From Paenibacillus sp. USDA918EY (GTDB lineage: Bacteria; Bacillota; Bacilli; Paenibacillales; Paenibacillaceae), in the NCBI RefSeq assembly GCF_009870825.1, contig NZ_WTWY01000002.1, forward strand, positions 682,001-746,000: a stretch of DNA of 64,000 bases, read 5' to 3'. Shown here one piece after another: positions 16,641 through 24,556 of this stretch (position 1 is its first letter; every line of letters starts with the position of its first letter). Below the pieces are notes generated by a model, which saw only the letters and a program-made list of their open reading frames with translations, did no database searches and was not told where the DNA came from. The position numbers and the translations under genes are program-made.

Positions 16641-17768
16641 ATGACGACCCAACGGCAAGCAGCCATGCAGTCCATGATCGACTGGCTGGCGGATGAACGC
16701 GAACTAGGACGGGAGCCTAGCAAAATCGAACTTGCGGGAGAATTTGATTTGCACGGTATGCGCTATTACATATTCAAGTATAAAAAGACCCTGCTCGGAA
16801 AATGGCTGCTCGGCGTGTGCGGCGGCTATGAACATGACTTGGATACCGAACATTGCGGCCATGTTTTCAGCGAAATGGAGCCCTATGATCCTGCCACGGC
16901 CCAACAGGAGGCCATCGTCATGGTAGAAATGATCCGCGAGTTCTGGATGAAGCAGGCGGCGGCGCTCGAGGCGGAGCAAAACGAAGAACCTCAGGAAGCA
17001 ACTCAAAATGACAATGGGGGTCTGTTTAACGGGTTCGTGCTGCTGGATTCGCCGGAATGCGACATGGAGCAAATCAAAAAGAATCTATGGGAGGATTGGA
17101 ATATCTCCTGCCCGCAAGAAAGCGAGGAACATTCCAAGGAAGAAAAAGAAGGCATTCTCGTCTTCGAAACGGAAGGCTTCACCGTGGCGTTAAGCTTTGT
17201 CAATGCTCCCGTCCCGGATGAAGAAGCCGAACGCAACGCTAAGTGGAACTACCTCTGGAAAGACGCCGTGGAAAAAACGAAAACCCATGTGGCTCAAATC
17301 ATCCTGGCCGTATTTACCCGCTCCGGTTCCCCGCTGGACAGCGGCAAATTATACGCCAAGATGGCAGCCAGCTGCTTGAAGCTTCCGAACGCGGTCGGTT
17401 TGTATTCCTCCGGCACCGTCTTTCAGCCCGAAATTTTCGTGGAATTCGCGGAACTGATGAAAACGGATGACGACTTTTTCCCGCTGCTGAACCTGGTTCA
17501 TTTTGGCCTCGTCCGTTCGGAGAACGGCATCAGCGGCTACACCTTGGGATTGAAATCCTTCGGCAAGGACGAAATCGAAGTGCTGGACAGTGAGGTCTCC
17601 CCTTCCGAGCTTCGCGATTTTTTGATCGACATCTCCAGTTATATCGTGGAACAAAACGTCACGTTAAGAGACGGGGAAACGATCGGCTTCAGCGCCGAAC
17701 AGAAGCTGCCCATCAACCTTTCGGAAGGCGTGTACGTCGAAGGCGACAGCCTTAAAATCAAATTTTGA
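16641..17768 (+). CDS. DUF4261 domain protein
   Basis: 375 residues, cytoplasmic. Residues 1-115 are an unrecognised N-terminal part with CGG and EHCGHVF motifs, ending in an acidic linker. From about 125 to the end it matches my memory of DUF4261: FNGFVLLDSPECD, THVAQIILAVFTRSGSPLD, SCLKLPNAVGLYSSGTV, and GYTLGLKSFGKDEIEVLDSE. The family is widespread in Firmicutes and of unknown function, sometimes near stress or secretion genes. It has its own promoter; the next gene is a small acidic protein on the same strand. Confidence 0.75.
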   Translation: MTTQRQAAMQSMIDWLADERELGREPSKIELAGEFDLHGMRYYIFKYKKTLLGKWLLGVCGGYEHDLDTEHCGHVFSEMEPYDPATAQQEAIVMVEMIREFWMKQAAALEAEQNEEPQEATQNDNGGLFNGFVLLDSPECDMEQIKKNLWEDWNISCPQESEEHSKEEKEGILVFETEGFTVALSFVNAPVPDEEAERNAKWNYLWKDAVEKTKTHVAQIILAVFTRSGSPLDSGKLYAKMAASCLKLPNAVGLYSSGTVFQPEIFVEFAELMKTDDDFFPLLNLVHFGLVRSENGISGYTLGLKSFGKDEIEVLDSEVSPSELRDFLIDISSYIVEQNVTLRDGETIGFSAEQKLPINLSEGVYVEGDSLKIKF

Positions 17769-17900
17769 GCCCGCTCCGGCATCCAAACATGTTGGCTTTG
17801 CACGATCCACATTTCATTTGGCTATCCAATGCATAGAGGTGCGATGGAAATTGCATCCTAAGGCGGTACGGATCTAAAACACAGGAGGTAACTTAGCCGA

Positions 17901-18071
17901 ATGGATAAGGAACAAAACAAAGCTGAACAGGCCGAATGGCTGGATCGAACCACGAAAATAAACCGCAGCCAGGGCCCTGAAGCCGAAGACACGGAATTTG
18001 CCGAAGAACCCGGCAGCGAATTCCGTTCCGCATTTAAAAATCCGGTTACCGGCGAAGAACGTCTATATTAA
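17901..18071 (+). CDS. Small acidic protein
   Basis: 56 residues (MDKEQNKAEQAEWLDRTTKI at the start). ATG follows GGAGGT by 11 nt. It is hydrophilic and acidic, with a conserved-looking tail ending NPVTGEERLY. It is followed by a bidirectional hairpin. Length and composition resemble small spore- or stress-associated proteins of Bacillales, but I cannot name it. Confidence 0.55.
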   Translation: MDKEQNKAEQAEWLDRTTKINRSQGPEAEDTEFAEEPGSEFRSAFKNPVTGEERLY

Positions 18072-18115
18072 TCGCGCTCGATCCGGACAGCATAGGAGAC
18101 TTCATGTCGGCGGTT

Positions 18116-18170
18116 CACAAAGGTTAATTTTAGGTCGCTTTAGCGGCTTGAGATTAACCTTTTGTGTTGA
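18116..18170. terminator. Bidirectional terminator
   Basis: CACAAAGGTTAAT pairs with ATTAACCTTTTGTG around a hairpin loop (GTCGC/GCGGC-like). T-runs on both sides serve the convergent small acidic and membrane protein genes. Confidence 0.6.
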
Positions 18171-18579
18171 ATGAAGCTGCAAAATCCCTCGAAAAAAGTT
18201 GAATCGCCGCGACATAAAGCGGAAAAACCAGCATTTCGCCAAGCGCGATCAACCCGACGGCGGGCAGCGGCACCTCCTGCGGGTCCGTGATCGGGTACAG
18301 CGCCGCAAAGCTGTAGATCAGTACATATAAATAAGGAAGCCAAAGGATTGTCGTGACATACCGCCATTTTTGCTTGCCCGTCCAACGCTTGTTAATGGTG
18401 AATAGAAGAACCGTGAACCCGATGAAAATCAGCACCTGCGCCGCATCGATCAGCTTGCCGGTATCCGCCCATCCGGTGAGCCGTTCGATTCGGTACATAT
18501 TCATCGTGAGTTCAATATGAACGAAAAGAACAAACGCATACAGCAGGCTCATCCCGTTCAATTTCAGCAAGTATCCCAT
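18154..18579 (-). CDS. Small four-helix membrane protein
   Basis: 141 residues, four predicted membrane segments (MSLLYAFVLFVHIELT, AAQVLIFIGFTVLLFTI, TTILWLPYLYVLIYSFAAL, VGLIALGEMLVFPLYVAAI) with a Lys-rich cytoplasmic loop. The start follows AAGGAGG. It lies 39 nt downstream of the MocR gene and may share its transcript. No known domain is evident. Confidence 0.65.
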   Translation of the reverse strand: MGYLLKLNGMSLLYAFVLFVHIELTMNMYRIERLTGWADTGKLIDAAQVLIFIGFTVLLFTINKRWTGKQKWRYVTTILWLPYLYVLIYSFAALYPITDPQEVPLPAVGLIALGEMLVFPLYVAAIQLFSRDFAASFNTKG

Positions 18580-18618
18580 ACGAACCTCCTTTTAAGGATA
18601 ACTGGGTGGTATTTAACG

Positions 18619-19962
18619 CTACCAACTGTCATTTCGCTTTATCTCCTCGACAATTCCTCGTATGCCTTCATCGATTTGCTCCAGCCGGGCCCGGGAAATA
18701 CTGATCCGGATAAACTTTTCCCGCGTTCGGAAATGCGATAGATAATGTTTTTTTCCGGAGATGACTTTAATGCCCCGATCTTCAAGCCGTGCCACAAGAC
18801 GCTCCAAGTTTACCGTACGCGGCACCTTCAGCTGGATGTAGATGCCCGAGGCGACGTGCGCAGCCTCAATCACCCCATCCTTATTATGCCTTTGAATGGC
18901 ATCGTTTGCTGCCCGGATGCGGGCGGCGTATTGATTGCAAATGGCATGCTTATGGCGCTCATACATGCCGTTTTTGATATAGATCTCAAGCGCGGCCTGG
19001 GAGAGGAGCGAAGTGTCCGGGTACCTTTTGTAATGGCGAAACGTCTCCACAAGATGCCCGGGCATAACGGCAGCCCCCAAACGCAGTCCGGGGAAAATGA
19101 TTTTCGAAAAGCTTTTTACGTAAATGACATGTTCTTTCCTGCTGTATGCAAAAATCGGATCAAAACCGCGCTCATTCCCCAGATCCGCCATATAGTCGTC
19201 CTCAACGACGTACACGCCATATTTGTCCGCCAGCCTGGCAATCGCTTTACGCTCCTGAACCGTATACGAGGTACCCAGCGGATTGTGGTAACGCGTCATT
19301 GTATAAAAAAATTTGATCCCGCCGCTTCGAAACGTTTCCTCCAGCTCCGCAAGATCGATGCCGTCCGCAGTGCGAACAATTCCTTTGACCGGCAGGTTTT
19401 CCGTTTCTAAAAAACGCAAATAGATGTCATAACTGGGCTGTTCGACCAAAATAACCTCATTTCCGTTCGGAAACGGCATTTTTGCCAGCATTTCAAGCAT
19501 CTGCTGCGCGCCCGATGTGATGAAAATCTGTTCGCTTTTGGCGAACACCTGGTCACCGGCCAAATGGGAGACGAGCGTATGGCGCAGACTCTCCATTCCC
19601 TGATTGCCGCCGTAGGTAAAGAGGTGATGTTTGTAGGTGTCGATCGCCTTGTTCAGGCAGTGCTGAAAATCGAGATACGGAAACAGATTGATATCCGGCA
19701 ATGCCGAAGCAAAATCAATGACCCCGTTCTCCTGTCCGTCCCCTTCGTCCATCGGTTTGTCTACGACATAATAACCGCTTTGGGGAATCGCATAAATGGC
19801 ATGCCGTCTTTCGAGTTCAGCATAAGCGCGGGTGACCGTACTGACGCTGCACCGGTAATGCCCAGCTGCATCGCGAACGGAAGGAAGCTTTTGGCCTGGA
19901 GCAAACTTTCCCTGCCGGATTTTCTGTTCCATGTCCGACAAAATGGCAGCATATTTTTTCAC
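18619..19962 (-). CDS. MocR-type regulator (GntR winged helix plus aminotransferase domain)
   Basis: 447 residues. GntR-type winged helix at 1-70 (LPSVRDAAGHYRCSVSTVTRAYAELERRHAIYAIPQSGYYV), then a fold-type I aminotransferase domain with the PLP-lysine region VKSFSKIIFPGLRLGA. MocR proteins sense PLP or amino-acid adducts and regulate neighbouring genes, often N-acyltransferases and EamA exporters. A perfect palindrome AACTGTATCGATACAGTT overlaps its own -35 region and lies upstream of the divergent acetyltransferase promoter. The same element recurs at 34.28 kb before an EamA transporter. It probably represses itself and activates the other two. Confidence 0.9.
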   Translation of the reverse strand: MKKYAAILSDMEQKIRQGKFAPGQKLPSVRDAAGHYRCSVSTVTRAYAELERRHAIYAIPQSGYYVVDKPMDEGDGQENGVIDFASALPDINLFPYLDFQHCLNKAIDTYKHHLFTYGGNQGMESLRHTLVSHLAGDQVFAKSEQIFITSGAQQMLEMLAKMPFPNGNEVILVEQPSYDIYLRFLETENLPVKGIVRTADGIDLAELEETFRSGGIKFFYTMTRYHNPLGTSYTVQERKAIARLADKYGVYVVEDDYMADLGNERGFDPIFAYSRKEHVIYVKSFSKIIFPGLRLGAAVMPGHLVETFRHYKRYPDTSLLSQAALEIYIKNGMYERHKHAICNQYAARIRAANDAIQRHNKDGVIEAAHVASGIYIQLKVPRTVNLERLVARLEDRGIKVISGKKHYLSHFRTREKFIRISISRARLEQIDEGIRGIVEEIKRNDSW

Positions 19963-20009
19963 GAACGGTTCTCCCTTCCATTTTCAAATGGCGTACTCTT
20001 TTGATCCAT

Positions 20010-20015
20010 ATTATA
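20010..20015 (-). promoter_or_regulatory. -10 element of the MocR gene
   Basis: TATAAT on the minus strand. The palindrome at 20027-20044 covers the -35 position, which fits autoregulation. Confidence 0.5.
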
Positions 20016-20026
20016 CCTGACCTGCA

Positions 20027-20044
20027 AACTGTATCGATACAGTT
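20027..20044. promoter_or_regulatory. MocR operator, perfect 18-bp palindrome
   Basis: AACTGTATCGATACAGTT is perfectly self-complementary. It lies 14 nt upstream of the acetyltransferase -35 and over the MocR -35. A near-identical element, AACTGTACTGATACAGTT, occurs at 34277-34294. Confidence 0.75.
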
Positions 20045-20058
20045 GCTTCAAAACGGCA

Positions 20059-20087
20059 TTGTTGGTCGCTTCGTTTTCACATACCTT
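20059..20087 (+). promoter_or_regulatory. Acetyltransferase promoter
   Basis: TTGTTG (20059-20064), 17-nt spacer, TACCTT (20082-20087). The weak -10 suggests activator dependence. The same -35, spacer length and a TACCAT -10 occur at the EamA gene. Confidence 0.6.
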
Positions 20088-20160
20088 AGAAATATAAGAT
20101 TTCGCCGAGTCCTGTTGATTCGTCATGACGGGCAGGCCGAGAAGAAGGAGGCAGTGATCC

Positions 20161-20940
20161 ATGAATGTTAATGGATATTTGACACGATTAGGCATAAAGG
20201 AACAAAGACAGGCGTCGCTGGATTTCCTCCGGCTTCTCCAGAACGGTCACGTCACCCGCATCCCGTTTGAAAATTTGGATATCGTAGGCGGTATCCCCCT
20301 ATCCCTAAACGCCGAAAATCAGTACGACAAAATCGTCTCGCGCGAAAGGGGCGGCGTCTGTTACGAATTAAACGGCTTGTTTCACGAGCTGCTGCGCAAG
20401 CTTGGTTTTTCCGTATCGCTGACTGCGGCTACCGTCAAAACAGAGGATGGATGGTTTTTGACGGGCTCCCATGCCATCAACATGGTACGGGTCGACGGCT
20501 CCGATTATTTGGTCGACGTCGGTTTCGGGGGGAGAACTCCAAGACAGCCCGTTCCGTTAACCGGCAAAGAGGTGCATGATGCGGACGGCGGCTCCTACCG
20601 GATTCGTCCTTGGGGTGACCGGGAGGGGAAGCTTGTCCTTGAGAGACGGGAAGGATCGGACTGGGATACCTTATATAAATTCGATCCGGCCGAAACGAAG
20701 CAGTTGAAAGATTTTTACGATGTATTTATGATGACCCAATACGGCGAACAGTCCAAATTCAACAAGATGCCGGTCGCAATGATCCTAACCGAAGCGGGGC
20801 GCATCACGCTTAATGATCATTCTTTGACGATGGTGATGGAGAACCGGAAAGCGAAAGAAGTGATAAAGCCTGGAGATTTCGAAAAAGTTTTAGCCGATAT
20901 TTTCAACATTAAGTCTCCGCCCAAACAGATTGAGCGCTGA
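20161..20940 (+). CDS. Arylamine N-acetyltransferase (NAT)
   Basis: 259 residues. The catalytic triad is visible: Cys67 in RGGVCYELN, His104 in TGSHAINMV, Asp119 in YLVDVGFGG. NAT transfers acetyl from acetyl-CoA to arylamines or hydrazines and other amines. The N-terminal part (VTRIPFENLDIV) is typical of the family and the length is usual. It is divergent from the MocR gene and shares the palindromic operator region, so its expression is probably activated by that regulator. The physiological acceptor is unknown; antimicrobial amines are a reasonable guess. Confidence 0.9.
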   Translation: MNVNGYLTRLGIKEQRQASLDFLRLLQNGHVTRIPFENLDIVGGIPLSLNAENQYDKIVSRERGGVCYELNGLFHELLRKLGFSVSLTAATVKTEDGWFLTGSHAINMVRVDGSDYLVDVGFGGRTPRQPVPLTGKEVHDADGGSYRIRPWGDREGKLVLERREGSDWDTLYKFDPAETKQLKDFYDVFMMTQYGEQSKFNKMPVAMILTEAGRITLNDHSLTMVMENRKAKEVIKPGDFEKVLADIFNIKSPPKQIER

Positions 20941-21110
20941 ACCCGGTACCATGTACCAGGATGAATAATCCACGAAAAGGGCCAATTGAGGAGTTATTTC
21001 CTTCCGGCCCTGTTCCTGCATGCAAATCCGGCCATCACGCATCATCCTCCCGTTTCCAGCGAATACTAACGGCGAAATGATCAATTTTGTCGTTAGGAGA
21101 TCAGAAAACG

Positions 21111-22598
21111 ATGAACAGTCATGAAAAGCATAAATGGCCGCTGATCGGCAAACGTTCGAAGCCCAAGCTGCATAAAGACGATATCACGATCGTCGATGCA
21201 AAAATGGCGAAAAAAGCCGTCATCGCAACGGCTCTCGGGAACGCGATGGAATGGTTCGATTTCGGGATTTATTCTTATCTTGCGGTCGTGATCGGGAAAG
21301 TGTTTTTTCCGGAAATGGCCGGTTCGGTGCAGCTGATTTATACGTTCGCCACATTTTCCATCGCGTTTATCGTGAGGCCTTTTGGCGGATTGTTTTTCGG
21401 TCGTCTCGGAGACCGCTGGGGCCGAAAAAAAGTGCTGACCATCACCCTGTTGATGATGGCGATTTCTACGCTGTGCATCGGACTCATCCCGAGTTACGCC
21501 TCCATCGGAACGACGGCTTCGGTTCTGCTCTTGCTTGCCCGATTGGTCCAGGGTTTTTCCACGGGCGGGGAGTATTCGGGAGCGATGACCTTTATCGCCG
21601 AATCGACGCCCGATAAAAAAAGGGGCTTTTTATCCAGCGGACTTGAAGTAGGAACCTTGGTCGGTTATATTGCCGGGTCCGGTTTGGTCACGCTGCTGAC
21701 GTATCTTCTCGGTTCCGAGCAGATGCTTGCTTGGGGCTGGAGGGTTCCTTTTTTCATCGCGGCTCCGATCGGTTTGGTCGGGCTGTATCTTCGCGGCCAT
21801 TTGGAGGAAACGCCTGCTTTTGAAGCGATGGAGCAAGCCAAGGATGAGGATAAGCCGAAAACGCCGCTCCGGGAACTGTTCTCGAGGCATTTGAAAGTCA
21901 TTCTGATCTGTACCGTGCTCGTCTTTTTCTTTAACGTCGTCGATTACATGGTCCTGTCCTATATGCCGTCGCACCTGACCGCCGTACTCGGCTACGGGGA
22001 GGCCGAAGGGCTGCTCCTGATTCTGATCGTCATGTTCATCATGATTCCGATCGTGCTGGCCATGGGTTATTTCAGCGACCGGATCGGCAACAAACGCATT
22101 ATGCAGATAGGCCTGGCCGGGTTGCTCATCCTGTCTCTCCCGGCTTTTCTGTGGATCAGCAGCGGGAAACTCGGGCTCGTATTTTTGGGACTGCTCATTC
22201 TGGCGGTATTCCTGACCTGCTTTGAAGGGACGATGCCTTCCGTGCTGCCCGCCCTGTTTTTTACCGATGTCAGGTATGGCTTACTTGCGGTCACGTACAA
22301 TATCTCGGCCTCCTTGTTCGGCGGTACGACGCCTCTCGTTATGGCTTGGCTCATTAATTTGACCAAAAACAATCTCGTCCCGGCCTATTTTTTGATGGCG
22401 ACGTCCATCATTGGTTTGGTTGTCGTCACGTTTTGGTTTACCGACACCTCGGGCAAAGCGCTGCGCGGCTCCCCGCCGGCCGTCGAGGAGAAACATGAAA
22501 TCAAGGAGCTGCTGAAGGAACCGGAAGAAGCGCTGTGGTGGCATGAAGAGCACGCGATGATCCATGAATCGGGGACGGATTCGGAGCAGAGGAGATAG
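21111..22598 (+). CDS. MHS-family MFS transporter (ProP/KgtP-like)
   Basis: 495 residues from the ATG at 21111 (AGGAG 11 nt upstream), twelve membrane segments. MFS/MHS signatures: FVRPFGGLFFGRLGDRWGRKK, a VQGFSTGGEYSGA motif in helix 4, and LEETPAFEAM in the central loop. Members import osmolytes (proline/betaine) or dicarboxylates with protons. ProP-like transporters have a C-terminal coiled coil; here the acidic C-terminal tail is short and helical. Substrate is uncertain. It stands alone with a terminator. Confidence 0.85.
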   Translation: MNSHEKHKWPLIGKRSKPKLHKDDITIVDAKMAKKAVIATALGNAMEWFDFGIYSYLAVVIGKVFFPEMAGSVQLIYTFATFSIAFIVRPFGGLFFGRLGDRWGRKKVLTITLLMMAISTLCIGLIPSYASIGTTASVLLLLARLVQGFSTGGEYSGAMTFIAESTPDKKRGFLSSGLEVGTLVGYIAGSGLVTLLTYLLGSEQMLAWGWRVPFFIAAPIGLVGLYLRGHLEETPAFEAMEQAKDEDKPKTPLRELFSRHLKVILICTVLVFFFNVVDYMVLSYMPSHLTAVLGYGEAEGLLLILIVMFIMIPIVLAMGYFSDRIGNKRIMQIGLAGLLILSLPAFLWISSGKLGLVFLGLLILAVFLTCFEGTMPSVLPALFFTDVRYGLLAVTYNISASLFGGTTPLVMAWLINLTKNNLVPAYFLMATSIIGLVVVTFWFTDTSGKALRGSPPAVEEKHEIKELLKEPEEALWWHEEHAMIHESGTDSEQRR

Positions 22599-22671
22599 AC
22601 AACAGGAGAGTATTTTAAATCTGTCGTCTGTAGGCTCATTGTTCAAATGGACATTAAAATGGGTTAGGAAG

Positions 22672-22725
22672 CACCCTCAAGCAGACGGATGAAGCGGCAT
22701 TGCCTGTCTGCGTGAGGGCTTTTTC
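22672..22725 (+). terminator. Terminator after the MHS transporter
   Basis: CCCTCA-a-GCAGAC pairs with GTCTGC-GTGAGGG, followed by CTTTTTC. Confidence 0.7.
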
Positions 22726-22743
22726 ATTGATCCGTGGGCAGCA

Positions 22744-23157
22744 TTATCCTTGGGCTGCGGTGCCGCGGATCTGACTCCACATCGTAACCATATCGATACA
22801 GCCGCGATGTTCGGCAATCCGCCCATCCGACACGCGATACTGACGGTACAACGTCACATCGATCTGACGGCCTGTCGGCGCTGTGCCAAAAAACATACTC
22901 TCATCCGTGCCTTTTACGGTCATTCGAACGAGGACCTTGTCGCCTTGGGCGACCATTTCCTCCACCATGTAGCGTTTATCCGGGAAAGCACCAAGGATTT
23001 TCATCGCAAACTGCTTCAATCCCTCCCTGGATTGGTAGCTGAGTTCACGATAATCGTCCGACAAAAACCGGTCCACGCTTTCCATGTCGCTCCGATTCCA
23101 AAAGGATTCAATGAATTCGCTGACGAGAGCCGCATTTTTCTGCTCCAGTGTTTGCAT
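22744..23157 (-). CDS. SnoaL-like (ester cyclase family) protein
   Basis: 137 residues. NTF2-like cone fold of the SnoaL-like/ester-cyclase group: FIESFWNRSDMESVDRFL, FPDKRYMVEEMVAQGDKV, TLYRQYRVSDGRIAEHRG. Members are small cytoplasmic enzymes or binding proteins, mostly of unknown substrate. Monocistronic, with the usual length. Confidence 0.8.
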   Translation of the reverse strand: MQTLEQKNAALVSEFIESFWNRSDMESVDRFLSDDYRELSYQSREGLKQFAMKILGAFPDKRYMVEEMVAQGDKVLVRMTVKGTDESMFFGTAPTGRQIDVTLYRQYRVSDGRIAEHRGCIDMVTMWSQIRGTAAQG

Positions 23158-23254
23158 GTAAACATCTCCTCTATCCTGTTTTCACGAAAGACACAGGCTC
23201 GGCAAAATGGAGCAAGCACAAAAAAACCACAACCTTCGTGAACTGCATTCATAT

Positions 23255-23294
23255 AGAAGAAAACACCTTTCGCGCAGAAAAGTGTTTTCTTCTT
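23255..23294 (-). terminator. Hairpin after the LPNTA signal
   Basis: AGAAGAAAACAC pairs with GTGTTTTCTTCT (12 bp), 13 nt beyond the LPNTA-signal stop codon. It implies the transcript of the surface-protein gene continues through the sorting signal to here. Confidence 0.6.
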
Positions 23295-23307
23295 AAAAGA
23301 TACTTCT

Positions 23308-23460
23308 TTATACCTTACGTTTTATCCAAATGATCAATCCTGTGAACAGAATGATTATTCCGAGGAACCCTAGGTTGTAAACGTTCGTTGCCGTGTTAGG
23401 CAGCTTGTTGCCAGACTGTTCGCCAGTTTGGTCCGCTGGCGAAGGGGCCTTCATACGCCA
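23308..23460 (-). other. In-frame LPNTA cell-wall sorting signal behind a TGA stop
   Basis: In the same frame as the gene ending at 23461, the 50 codons after TGA encode a Pro/Ser/Gln spacer (KAPSPADQTGEQSGNK), the sortase motif LPNTA, a hydrophobic helix (LGFLGIIILFTGLIIW) and a basic tail IKRKV, then TAA. This is a complete class-type wall anchor. It has no start codon with a ribosome binding site of its own. It is either stop-codon readthrough or a single nonsense mutation (for example TGG to TGA). Confidence 0.75.
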
Positions 23461-24366
23461 TCACCCCGGAAAAGACAACGCATTTTCGGCATACGGATCA
23501 AATTTGTTAATCGACATCGTCAATCCGTTATAAAAGGTATACACATCTCCCGTATACTTATCGACCCAAAAATCATACATCACAGGGATGACGTAATACC
23601 TGTCGTTCTCCGATTCGACTTTCAAATGTGTAATGACATCCCTCAAAATGGCCTTGTCATCTTCCCTACCCGGTTTCTCGTTCGCGGCAAGCGGAACCAA
23701 TGGGCCGAATTTTGATTCATACGCGGTAACGAATTCCTTTTTGGCTTTGTCGATGGCAGCCTCTTTGGAAAGGATCTTGGCATTGCTTGGATACCGGCTG
23801 ATCATTACATGCGGCAGTCTGGGAACCATATGCGGCTGCGAGAGGTCTTTTCCATTAAAATAATCCACTTTGGCGCGCAAAGCTTCGGCCACAAATCTCG
23901 CAGGCACGTAGGTGCTACGGTGTATGATTTTTGGCGCGACAGTCATTTCGACTTTTTTGCCGTTTACCTTGGCATGCGTGGAGTGCATGAATAACTCGAC
24001 CGTTTGGCCGCCATCGGCAATCGTGACTTTTTGGGCTTTGGAATCCCACTTGATTTGGGCCCCCAAATGTTCGGCCACAATTCGAACCGGCAGCAGCGTT
24101 CTGTTATTTTCCGTCACCACATTCGCATTTTTGATAATGGAGCCGTTGATAAATAATCCTACAAAATCTTTGCCGATGGACTCTTGGCCCGAATCACCAT
24201 AGCGGATATAAAATTCGGCATCGACTCCTTTTTCATACGGATAAATGGAGATTCCAGCGACATTCGCCCGAGGCACGGCCCCCTCAGCCGATGCATACGC
24301 AGAACAAGCCGACCATAACACGGACGATAACAGCATGGATAGAACCAAACGTTTGAGCACCACCAT
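23461..24366 (-). CDS. Secreted copper-amine-oxidase-N domain protein, stop before its wall anchor
   Basis: 301 residues to the TGA. Signal peptide at 1-27 (ending AYASA). Residues about 75-165 form a copper amine oxidase N-terminal-like domain (FINGSIIKNANVV, RTLLPVRIVAEHLGAQIKWD, STYVPARFVAEAL), a wall-associated domain common in Paenibacillus that here is not an enzyme. The C-terminal part resembles a PepSY-like beta sheet (YYVIPVMYDFWVDKYTGDVYTF). The following in-frame codons encode an LPNTA sorting signal (23308-23460), so the protein was built to be sortase-anchored. As the TGA stands, the main product would be released. The ribosome binding site is AGAGGTG. Confidence 0.8.
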   Translation of the reverse strand: MVVLKRLVLSMLLSSVLWSACSAYASAEGAVPRANVAGISIYPYEKGVDAEFYIRYGDSGQESIGKDFVGLFINGSIIKNANVVTENNRTLLPVRIVAEHLGAQIKWDSKAQKVTIADGGQTVELFMHSTHAKVNGKKVEMTVAPKIIHRSTYVPARFVAEALRAKVDYFNGKDLSQPHMVPRLPHVMISRYPSNAKILSKEAAIDKAKKEFVTAYESKFGPLVPLAANEKPGREDDKAILRDVITHLKVESENDRYYVIPVMYDFWVDKYTGDVYTFYNGLTMSINKFDPYAENALSFPG

Positions 24367-24556
24367 CGCACCTCTTTTTCCTATTTTTAGATGAAATGAC
24401 TCCCCGCATCGTCATGACTAAAAATGAACTACCCTGATTGATAAGCTCCTAATGGAAAGTCTTCATCTAAGAGACGGTTTAGCACCCGTTTGGGTTACGA
24501 ATGGAAGTGCGTAGGACTGTACCAATTTCATGGATCCGGTCGGATGGTCAGATCCG

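Noticed and set aside
23461-23463. Selenocysteine at the TGA before the LPNTA signal
   Set aside because: No SECIS-like hairpin directly after the TGA and selenoproteins of this wall-protein type are not known; nonsense mutation or readthrough is simpler.
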